Origin: Tribonema minus
Taxonomy: Eukaryota; Sar; Xanthophyceae; Tribonematales; Tribonemataceae
DNA length: 64,000 nucleotides
Direction: 5' to 3'
Assembly (NCBI GenBank): GCA_017506865.1
Contig: JAFCMP010000190.1
Location: 434,001 to 498,000, forward strand
The position numbers and the translations under genes were made by a program. Position 1 is the stretch's first letter; each line of letters opens with the position of its first letter. Below the pieces are notes generated by a model, which worked only from the letters and a program-made list of their open reading frames with translations, was not told the DNA's origin and did no database searches. Shown here piece after piece: positions 10,383 through 22,300 of the stretch.

Positions 10383-13300
10383 ATGGAGGCCGGCGCCAGA
10401 GTTTGGGTGCGGGACAAGGTTGGGGAGCAGGCATGGGTCCAGGGTCAGGTCCTCACCCGTATCGGCGGCACCATCACCGTCGAGGTAAGCTTTCGTATCA
10501 TTAACGCTGTGTAGGGCTGCGTAAAATCATGCGTCAGAGATGCTGGTCATACGGCTTGATTCGCATCTAAGTACGCCTGCGTCGGAATTTACAGACCTGC
10601 AAAAGTGCCTGAAAACCTCCGTTCTTGTGTCGTGCAATCACGCAACGTGAGCACTCAGGCCATCTGCAATTCATGCAGACAATATATGTTGAGGAGTATT
10701 ATTTCGCCAGCTGAGATGAAATTGTTGTATAATCAGCCGTGCTCCACGTCGCGGATGTAAACGCAGCGGTTATGAACGCCAGCGGCGGGGTGCTGCAGGA
10801 TTTGGGCTTGCATGTTTATTCTCATACACACCAAGCAAGGCTTGCAGTGATAATGGCAGCTGCTGTGACTTTTGCATATTTGGTGGGAGACCGGTCACGT
10901 CAAGAGAAAACAACTGAGGCATTGCCTTCCACAGTCATGATATTACACACGCGATTTCTTGTGAAATGGTGCATTGCGCAAGAGCGCAAAAATCCCCTGC
11001 TCCAGCTGGCCACCAGTACGTACACGACACTGAGCCGCTTAAAATCATGCATCCTTTAAGCATTTTTGCCTGTGTCGTCGCTCGCATGCTAGTGGGCACC
11101 AGACGTGCTGAGCTCTTGCATTGAGGAGGCAAGTCAGGGCTACGCTGTGAGAGAGTGCAAGCCTGGTCCTTCCAGATCTGTCGAGATGATGTTGCGTGGC
11201 AGGCTCGAATTTGCATGCATCCACAACAATGCTGCTCTTCTCATCTTCAACCTTCCATGAGGCATCGCTCCGGCCGCATTGCCTCATGACCCTCCCTGCA
11301 TAGTCCCTGGTGAGCTCAAAAACCCGTGACGGTGGTGCGCAGCCACTGTGCGGTCGCTCACTGCCACGGCCTCGCATCACACCACGCGCTCCACACGCTT
11401 TTAGCAACGTGCCCGCGGGGGCTCTGCGCTCTCCAGCATGCGCATGATTCCTCCAAGACCACAAGATTAACTGGCCCAGCAGAACTGTGACACATGCTTG
11501 TCTGAAGCAGTGCCTCCCTTTCGTGTAGCTCTGCCCCAATCGTCATGCGCGACCGTTATGGCACTTTGCCACGCTGCAGGTGGACGACGAAGTGAGCGAG
11601 GACCCTTTGACGTTCAAAGTGAGCGACGCGGATGGCATTGAGCTGGACGACGTCAAGCTGGCCAATGAGGAGGAGATGGACTGCGTGGACGATCTCATAC
11701 AGCTGCCGCACTTGCACGAGGTGGGCATGTTGGGATTTATGCGTGCGCTGACCGTTACCTACCCTCGAACCCCCATGTATGTGCACGCGGCTGCAATGTT
11801 GAACTGGAGGGAGCCCAATCCCGTGCCACGCTGCTCCCTGCACACTCATGTTGGCTATGAAATGAGGTTTTGATGGACACACCTTAACTTCAACTTCAAC
11901 AAGCATTGTCAGTGAGCAGGAATCAGGCAGCTGCAACCCTATTCAGACGCCATGCCTGCGCCAGTGTGCGCAGATCCCATGTCTGTCAGGAAGCACGGGT
12001 GCCACTTCATAGATATGGAGTTGTCACCGGCGAAGCAGATGTTGTCAGCTAGCTGATGGCAGCAGTAAAAGCTGTTCTCTGACCATATGCATTACTTGCA
12101 CTAGGTGTGTGCGTCTCCATGAACCAATGGATCAGCACATCAGTTGCCGAGCTGACAGCTCGTATAGTTCTTCAACATTATCGCACGGCATGGCATGAGT
12201 TTGTTGTGCGTAGTTGCACTGTGTAGCTGCACGTTGTGATGATCCTCGGCCAATGCCGCCTCATGCATACATGTAGCTGTGCGCACGCACACATCAAGAT
12301 CAACTCAATGACTGAAGTGGACGAACGGGGGCGGGGCGGGGCTGGGGGGGCGCGGGGGGGGGTAACAGCTTACATAAAAGTGCAGTGGCATCGGCTGGGA
12401 TTGAAAGCTTCGAGTGCAGTGGCAACGGCTTCCTTGCACGGGCCTCAGGCCTCAGCAGACATAAACAATGTCGACAAATTACACAGCATCCTTGTTTTGT
12501 ACAGTTCTGTGGTGCATATTCAAAGACTTACAAGAAGCAACAAGCTGGCAAGCCCTGTACTCTTTGCTCTCCATCTCATACTGTGCCATGTGCTCCTGAC
12601 GCGGTATTGGGAATCGCGACACGTGATTCAGGGCTTGCACTTAACGCCCAGCAAAAACAAGTACTGACAGTCGAAGTTTATCACTAGGTGCCGCCCGCAC
12701 ATCAAGGCCTGGACACGTTAACGAGGAGACGGCCGCAGCAGTCAATTGCACTCGTCTTGCACACTGCAGCTACATATGTCCAGTCTTCCCTCCGTTTGCC
12801 CTACCTTCAACACTTTCGTCACTTGCACTTGCACGTGCACTTGAACTTGCACTTCACCCGCCTCACGTGCTTCCTGCGGTGACTCCCCTGCTGTGCCACC
12901 CACGCGCAGGCGGCCATTTTGCACAGCCTCACGCAGCGCTTTGAGATGGGCTCCATCTACACGTTCACCGCAAACGCCATCCTGCTAGCCGTCAACCCCT
13001 TCAAGGTACAAATGGAGTACAAATGGATATCACACTTTGCAGTCACGAGGGGGCAGAAGCATCTGCAACATCGACTCTACTGGCGCTAAACATGTGGGCG
13101 CGTGTGCTGGCTTTGTGGAGCTAGATGACAGGCGGCACTTGACTCTGGACGTGGTTCAGCTGACGCGCATGCTGTTGCAAGTGTCCACGTGTGCATCAAG
13201 CGGGCGCCACCGCGTGCGCACTGTCGCCAGATCACAGAACTTTCTTACGGCGGCTCGCATGCTGTGCTCCATTCGCCACTCCGCATGAGCTCCCCCCCCT

Positions 13301-16300
13301 CTGCATGTGCATGTGTGCGGCGCCAAGGCGAATGAACTTCAACTTGAAGTACACCTAAGCATCAACGTATGCACACCTGCGCTCCACGCGCACCTCACGT
13401 TGCATCCCCCCCGTGCCCTCATCGTGCGTCCCCGCCCCCCCCCCCCTCGCCCCCCCGCAGTCGCTGCCGCTGTACGGACTCAAGCTGCTGCAGGAGTACT
13501 ACACGGAGGGGGTGATGCGGCAGCAGGGGATTGAGACGGCGACGCGCCTGGCGCCGCACGTGTTCGCGATTGCGGACAGCGCGTACAGGGACATGATGCA
13601 GGTACGGTATGTATAAAAGCTTGCACACAGAATGTCTTTTTGACTACTGTGGATATGGTGGTATCGTTCGACTCGTGGCCGATTGCTGCAGCAGCGGCGA
13701 CCACGGTTATTGGCGGAATGCACCGACGGCTAACCATCCCTTGTCACCCATGATGAACGGTCAGGTGCGCGTTCACATTCACATTCGTCTTCATGAATGA
13801 ATGATGGGACATGATGCAGGCACGCACTGCGGAGGACGGCAAGCTAATCGTGTTCACTGGTGAAAGGCGGGACGCGCGTAGAGGAAGCGGGACAACGCAT
13901 GCAGGGATGTGAGTCGCGGCACGGGCTTTCAGTCAGTGGTGGTCATTGATGAACGGCTGGCACAAAGTTCACGATCGTGTTCATGAATGAATTGGAGAGC
14001 GCACCCTCTCTTGATGATTGATTGGGGCGCTGCGAAGGTGCTCATTTCATTTCACCCATGCAGCCCGCGGCGGCATGTGATCCCCAGAGCGTTCTCACGG
14101 GCATACGCGGCGGGGGCGATGGGCACATGCTGCTGAAGCCCATGTCAATCAACAGCGCCTGGCTCTGAATCCTTGCGATTCATTCACCATGCATCGGTCC
14201 ATGCCAATAAACGGCAAGCCTGGCTGTGAATGCACGCGATTCATTCGCCAGTTCACGCATCGCGACTGCGCTCGTTCACAGGGCATCCACGCGGGCACGG
14301 GCGGCGCGGCGATGGGCATGTCTGTAAACCAGTCCATCCTTATTAGCGGCGAGTCAGGCGCGGGCAAGACGGAGTCCACAAAAGTGGTCATGAAGTACCT
14401 GACGTCGGTGGGCAATGCCAACGGCATCACAGAGCTGGAGGAGGGGTCTGTAATGGACCGTGTGCTGCAGGTGAGCGCTGGCGTTGTAGTACAAACTTCA
14501 ATTTGAAGTTGAGGTGTGAGTGGGGGGTAATGCCAGCGGCATCACGGAGCTGGAGGATGGGTCCGTAATGGACCGCGTACTGCAGGTGAGCGCGCGCATG
14601 ATGAACTTCAATTTGAAGTTGAGATTGAGTGGGGGGAATGTCAGCGAGGTTTCGCGGAGCTGGAGGAGGGATCCGTAATGGACCGCATGCTGCAGGTGAG
14701 CGCGTGCAGGATGAAAATCAATTTGAAGTTGAGGTTTGAGTGGGGAATGCCAACGGTATCACGAAGCTGGAGGAGGGGTCCGTAATGGACCGCGTGCTGC
14801 AGGTGAGCGCTTGCGTGCAATCAATGATGGACTTCAACATAAACTTCAACTTCAAAGTGAACTTCACATGTTGTTGAAGTTGCTTGTGCACAGAAGAGGG
14901 TGGCGTCCGAGAGCCCCCGGGCACATACTTGTGAGCCGCCTGTCGAGAACATGCCTGAGAACTTTCTGAGGTCGCTGGAGTTGCTGGCGGGGGGGGGGGG
15001 GGGGGGGGGGCGATGGACACTGGAGCTGGTGGAGTGCAGCAGCATGGAGTGCTTGATGTGCAGGCGAGCGCTGGCGCATGCACAAGCACTAAGGTGAAGC
15101 ATAACAAGTTCAACTCAGGAGCTTGGCGTGCACTTGCGTGTGTGCCCTCACGAGTCGCAAGCGAAGCTCCACAGCTTCAACTCAGGAGCTCGGCGCTTAC
15201 GTCGGCGGCGGACGACCTTAGAAGGGCCTGACCGGCACAGCAGTGACCCTGTTTGGTCTTCAGGATGGCATGATAGCCGCCCATGTTGATATCAGATGTG
15301 CAAGTGTGGGTGTGTGGGGGGAGTGGTGCACTGCCTCACGCTGGGGACTGTTGAAGTGCCGCCACCATGAGAGGCTGCGCGGCACAGACACGCGGTGCAC
15401 ATGCGCAGCGGTGCCGTCGCGCTGAGCGATGCGCAGCGCTGCCGGAGCTGCCATGGCGCGCGGTGAGCGGCAGCCCGAAGGCCAGCTGGCAGCAGCAGCG
15501 CGGAGCCAAACACCCTGTGGCGACTTCAAGTTGAGGTTGGCTGGCTGACCACAGGCGCGCGGCGCACGGCAGCCCGGAGCGCACCCGCAGCGCTGAGCCA
15601 CAGGATATTCACCAAGTAGGTACTTGCAGTGGCAGCACTAGGGTGACTTGATGTGTAAGTTGACCAATGCGGGGGTGGTTGCTGACGTAGGCTCAACTGC
15701 GTGATGGCAGCTGACCTCGTGGTCCATCTGCGGTGGTCGCGTTGCGACGCTCGACGGGGCGTCATCGTCGGTTTAGGGTTAGAGTTAGGGTTAGGGTTAG
15801 GGTTAGGTCATTTGCTCAACACCACGCGCGCCGTGCTTACGAGCGCGTCGATTGGGAAGGAGATGACAGCGGTGGCGCTCGTCAATTGCGACACGGGCTA
15901 CGCCAAGGGCGATAAGGAGGCTTCGACTCCCGTGTGACTCGCCGGAGAGGATCGTCAGCTTCGGCCCCTGCAAAAACAGAGCTGGATGCTTCAAGAGCTC
16001 ACTTTCAAGAGCTCGTTCTCAAGAGCTCAAGAACTGGGGAGGCAGCTTGATCAAGCCACTGGAGAGCGCCCCGTCGGTCGCCTTTGAGCCAGTCGCTGAA
16101 GCATCCGACTCCGTGCTCGCAGGCGCCATGTTCACGATCTTGTCCGGCGAGTCGCGGGAGTCGATCATCGCCCCTGTTGTCGCCGTGTCGCGGCTGACGA
16201 GCGCCGCCTCTGTCATGTTCTTCTCATCGCGCTTGTGAGCACGGCGCGCGCGGTGTTGACGGCTGGTGGTGACTTCAAGTTGAGGTTGACGGGCTGCCAC

Positions 16301-19300
16301 GGCGCGCGGCGAGCGGCAGCGCGGAGCGCGACCGCCCCGCAGAGCTGGAGGATACCACAACTCGCAGTGGATGCGCTCTGGTGACTTGAAGTTGAGGTTG
16401 ACAGGCGCTGAGTGGTTGATGATATAGGCTCAAATATGAGCTGGCAGCTGTCCGCATGGTCCAGTACAAGGCTGCGGCGCAAGTAGTTTCAGATGGTGTC
16501 CGCTCAGTGTACTTCAAGTCCACAAGGGTCATGCATGCACAGGCGTACGCTGCGTTCAGCAGTCTGCTCCGCAGCTCTTTGAGTGTTTTTCAGCACGTGT
16601 CATCTGAGGGCGTGAGCACTGTCTCCATGGCTTGTAGACGTCTATGATGCTCCGCACGAGAGTAACTCCAAATGCCCGTGCAAGCGCGCGCACGCTCATC
16701 ATGACCCCCCCCCCCCCCCCCCCCTGCGCGCTGCAGAGCAACCCCATCCTGGAGGCATTCGGCAACGCGCGCACTATCCGCAACGACAACTCCTCGCGCT
16801 TCGGCAAGTTCATCGAGCTGCTCTTTGACAAGCGCGGCCTGCTGCTCGGCGCCGCGATAGAGACGTACCTGCTCGAGAAGGTCCGCATCCCCAACCAGAG
16901 CGAGAACGAGCGCAACTTCCACATCTTCTACCAGGTGAGAGTCACTCCAATGTTGAAACACATGAGCGCAACTTTCACAGCTCTGCCAGGTGAGAGGCGT
17001 GGTGGTCTGCGGCCCGCGGTGTCTTGTGCTTGGTTGAAGTTGCGCGCGCGTCCAAAGCTGTGTCCACAAGATTGAGGCAGGACGGACGTGCCGGCGTAGT
17101 GCATCTACTTCACGAATGATGTACTTCGAAGTATGTGGGGTTTCTTGGAGCCTTCAGGCTGATCGCTCGTTTTGCCCTGAGTCACGATACGAGCGCACAA
17201 CTTCAACCCTCATTATTGCCCTTGTAACGCTAAACCCTAAGCATCGTGTCCCCGCGCGCGGCTGGCTGTGCGCTGCACGTCTCAGATGACGAAAGGTGCG
17301 TCGGATGAGGAGCGGGAGCGGTGGGCGCTGGAGGGGCCGGAGGAGTACTACTTCATCAATCAGGTGACGTGCCACACACACACACTTACTTCAAACACAT
17401 CAGGTGACGTGCCGCACACACACTACTCCAATCAGGTGACGTGCCACACACACAGGGACCGGATACAGGTCAGTGCGCATGCACCTTAGGTATGTCTGAG
17501 GGCCCAGAGGAGTAGTTTTAGATCAATCACGTGACGTGCCATGCACACACGCTCTGTCATGTGATACGGTGTCGCGGCGGTCGCCACGGCTCAGGGGAAG
17601 CAGTTATTGTGCCCCCGGGTAATTCGATGGAGGGGTGTGCATCGTGCCATCAGAGAATGGAGCATTGGGGCAGTTCATTGAGCGCAGGAGGGTCCGAAAG
17701 GAGTACCAGTACTACTTCAACTGATGTGTCTTCACCATGTGGCGCACTACACACTGATCTGATATGGTCTGGTTGTCACGCTTTTGAGACAAATTGCTCA
17801 AAGTAGTGTGCCAAAGTAAAGTGCATGCGCGGGCGCAAACTGCCGTGGGGATGCTTGCACGCATCTGGCTGGCAGGCGCGTGCGTGACTGATGACAGAAC
17901 AGGACAGGACACAGCGCGCGCCTGCCATTGGTACATGTGGTTTTCATGCGCGACGCGTACCTCATATTACGGAGCGAGGGGCGTTGATGGAGCCACTGCT
18001 CCTCTCACGGCGCATCCAGCACACAGAACTTCTTTCTGCGGCAGCTGCGGCAGGAAGCCTCGTGTATGCGCAATGACTGGATGGCAGTCGCCCCCTCCTC
18101 ATCACGCCTGAGAGCGTTTCTGCAGCTCAGCGGGAATCTGTGTGACGCTTATCTTTCATCTGACGCACGGGGTGGAGACAGAGATAAAATACCGTGTCCG
18201 CCTGCCGTGACTGCAGCGCCTGCGTGTACTGTACCCTCGGAATCACTGAACTGCGCTTTGCACACTCGCTGCGTCACACTTGCAGTTGCCTGGCGTGGGG
18301 CTGCGCCAGCACTAACAAGCTGCGGCCTGTACGCTTACGACATCGCGCCCATATCGCTGCCGCTTTCCATACCTACCTACCCACCCCCTCAGGGCGACTG
18401 CTTCGACCTGTCCCGCATTGAGGACGGCGAGGAGTTTGTGCTGAGCATCACTGCGATGCGGCACACTTGCAATTGTGTCTGGCCGCGCGTGCTGCGCCAG
18501 CAACACCAAGCTGCGGCCTGTGTGCTGACGACGTTGTGCTTGTATTGCTGCCGCTTATCATCCCCCTGCAGGGCGACTGCTTCGACCTGTCACGCATGGA
18601 GGACGACGAGGAGTTTGTGCTCACCAAGAAGGCCATGCAGCTCATGGGCTTCAGCGCCGAGGACCAGGTGGGCGGCGTGTCACTGCTTGAACGTTACTGC
18701 TTGAAGTTGGCCAGTAGCGCGCTGTCGTGGCCAGAGTTGCGGGGGGACGTCGTGCTCATTGCCATGTGAACCGGTGGTTTGTGTTCAACTGCCACCGGAA
18801 GTGCTGTTCGCTTTGTACTGTACACATTGTCGCAAGGACCACCTCCAGAAACCCCCGTGCAAGTCGTGCAAGCGGAGATTGGCAGCGATGCGTTGTGCTT
18901 TGGACAGGAGCCAGGTTTCTTGCGTACATTCCTGACTGTGAGCACTGCCTCCAGCAGCAATCAGCAACGTGTTTGCAAAAACCCAGAGGCAACCTCTTTG
19001 GGGGACTTTTGATGCTCATCGAGCGCTGTTGCATCACTTCAACTCACCACTTGCAGTGCGCGTGGTCTGCGATGCTCGCTGTGTGCAGGAGAGCATCTTC
19101 TCCCTGGTGGCGAGCCTGCTGCACCTGGGCCAGGTGGAGTTTGAGAGCGGCCCGGACGATTTTGCCATCTTCAGGTACGCATCCAGATGTATACGCAACG
19201 CAGCATTGTAACGCACTGTATCCTGGGTGCACTGTGCTTGCCATCTTCAGGTACGCGGTCCTGACGCGCGCGTGGCCACGGTGGTGCACTGCGCTAAGGG

Positions 19301-22300
19301 TGCGCTGTGCAGCGTGCGCGTTGCTGTCAGGTACCCGCTGCAGTTGCTGCAGTGAAGGGAAGTGCTCCAAATGCGAGCTTGTTAACGTGCCCTGAAGCAG
19401 CAGGCAGGAGCGAGATGACATTTGTCATCCCCGGAGGCGCTGCCTGACACCTGCGCCCGCACCCTAACCCTAACCCCATAACCGCCGTCGGCCGCGGTCA
19501 GCCCGCCGACGCTTCAGCCCGCTGACGCTTAGCCGATGACAGCGGCGCCCTGCTGCGGACGCGCGCTCTCGCGTTTGCGACTTGAGACCTGTGCCTTCCT
19601 CTCACGCTTCTGCCTGCCTGCGCGCTCAGCGCTGCCACGGCGAACGACCTTCAGAGCACGCCGCGTATTCGTGCAGCCGCGCACCACCTCTCGCGCGCCT
19701 AGGGCCTAATCCTGACTCCAACTTCAGCCCTATCCCCTGCACATGCGGCCGTCGGTGAGGCCGTCGCTGAGCGCTGCCCCCCCTGCTGCTGCTGCCCCCC
19801 TGCGCGCACGCCCACCCCCCCCCCTCTCTTCCCCCCGCTTTGCGCGCAGCTCCGACGAGGACTGCCAGTCGGCGCTGCAGCACGTGTGCCGCCTGGCGTG
19901 CCTGCCGCGCGCGGGCCTGGAGCACGCGCTCACGCAGCGCACCCTTGAGATCGGCGCCAAGACCATGTGAGCACTGCCATCTTGTGTGTCAGCGCTCAGT
20001 AGCGCGCACGTTTCCCTGCTCGTTTCACTGCAGCGCACCCTGGAGATCGGCGCCAAGACCATGTGAGCAGTACGGTGAAGTTGGTGTGTCAGCGCTCAGT
20101 GAAGTTGGCGAGTCAGCGCTCAGTAGCGCGCATATTTCCTCGCGCGTGTCACTGCTGCGCTAGCGTTGAGATCGGCGCGTCAAGACTTTGTGAGTAGTAC
20201 GGTGCCATCAGTGTGTGTCAGCGCTCAGAAGCGCGCGCGTTACCTTGCCTATTCCACCGTGGCGGTAGCATCGGTTTGGGCGGTGAGCAATGCGTCGTGC
20301 AGGGCAGAGAGCGGGCTATCGCGGGCGTCGCAAAGCGCGTGTCATAGCCGCGAAGAATGCGCCATTGCAACAGGCCGCCCGCGTCACGCATCGCGTGTGC
20401 GCGTCGTGCATATGCGTTGAGTGACGCGTGCGCCGGCAGTGCGGCGGCCCACTTTGACCGTGCACGTCCGTCGTGCGTTGTGCAATGGTGTTATCACAAA
20501 GCGTCTAATCCCTTGCCTGTTGCCGCGCTTTGCAGGCAAGAGGTTCACACCATCAGGCTGGAGGAGCGGCAGGCCATTGACGGCCCGCTACGATCGTGCA
20601 CGTTGGTCGTGCATCGTGCAATGGTGTCCTCACAAAGGGTCTAATCCCTTGCCTGTTACCGCCCGCTACGATTGTGCACATCTGTCGTGCATCGCGCAAT
20701 GCTTTGCTCGCAGAGGGTCTGATCCGCTGCATGTTGGTTACCCTGCGCCCTGCAGGCAAGAGGTTCACACCATCAAGCTGGAGGAGCGGCAGGCCATTGA
20801 CGCGCGCGACGCGCTGGCCAAGGCCATCTACGGCCAGCTCTTTGACCACATCGTCACCGCCATCAACACCAACATCAACTGCCCGCGCAAGGACGTGAGT
20901 GCACGGTCACGGCATTGTAGCGCGCGCGCGTGGTCGCATGAGTGATTAACTACGCAATCGCGCGTTGAAAGACGTGCGTTTGCAGACAACGATTTGTGTA
21001 TTCGGGACGCGCAAGACGGGCGGCAGGCTGACCACTGCGACATGGTCTTGGCCACCGTCATCATCTCTGAAGCTGTACGAGCCAGAGACATGAGTGTTGG
21101 CGCGCATCAATCCTGCTTGCGAGCAGGTATCAGCGCTTGGACCGCTACGTCACAGCCACAGACAGCAACAATCATCCGCGCAAGGATCGCGTGTAACAGC
21201 AAGCAGTAGTGCCATGCGCCAATTTGTAGTGACGTGTAATGATTGCCTCATCAGGGTCAGGGTTGGACGTAGAGTTATGTAGGTAACCTTGCAATGCTGC
21301 TGAGCGTGGTGCTTGCCTTACTAGGGTCCACAGTGGCCCTAAAATTCAGTAGTTAACCTTTGTGCTTGCCTCATTTTAGTTAGAGGTTGGGCCCTAGTTC
21401 TACAGCAGTTAACCTTGGTGCCTCATCAGGGTCACGGGTGACCTAGTTCTACATAAAGTATAGGGTTAGGGTTAGGGCTAGCCTCATCAGGTCAGGGTCG
21501 GACTTAGAATTAGGTAACCTTGTCACTATACTGAGCGTGGTGCTTGCCGCATTAGCGTCAGGGTTGGCGCTAGGTCTACAGTTAGGTAGCTTCACCATCT
21601 TTCTGAGTGCTCCGGTGCCCCTTGCCCCCCTGGTTCCCCCCCGCAGGTGCGCGCGTCTGTGGGCGTCCTCGACATCTTTGGTTTTGAGTGCTTCAAAAAG
21701 AACTCCTTTGAGCAGGTGAGCGCGCACAAACACGCGTGCGACGTCTGCATCGTTTTCGTACACATGTAGTCATTGTTCAAGTGATTTGGCTGTTGCGGTG
21801 ACTCGCACCGTCGCTTGCTGCTGAATGAGTACACTTCACTTGGGGCATGACTTGAATATTGTTGTCACAAGGCGATGCTACTGCACCGCTTTTGTTGCCC
21901 GCCGCCCACCCACTCACCCATACCCCCCCTCTCCTTCACTCGCTACTTATTACTCACACCCCCCTTCTCTCTCACTCATACCCCCATCTCCCGCACTCGC
22001 CACTTACTTAATACCCCCCTTCTCTCTCACTCATGCCCCCCTTCTCCCTCACCCGCCGCGCAGCTTTGCATCAACTACACGAACGAGACGCTGCAGCAGC
22101 AGTTCAACCAATTTGTTTTCAAGATGGAGCAGAAGGAGTACACGAAGGAGGGCATCGAGTGGAGCTTTGTGGAGTTCCCGGACAATCAGGCAAGGACGGT
22201 GGTGGTTATTCTCTTGCTTCTCATGTGGAACAAACACTTCAAAACCCTGAGGGCTGCGGCGATTGCTAATGCAGGGTCACGGCAGTGATCTAGTGCTGGG

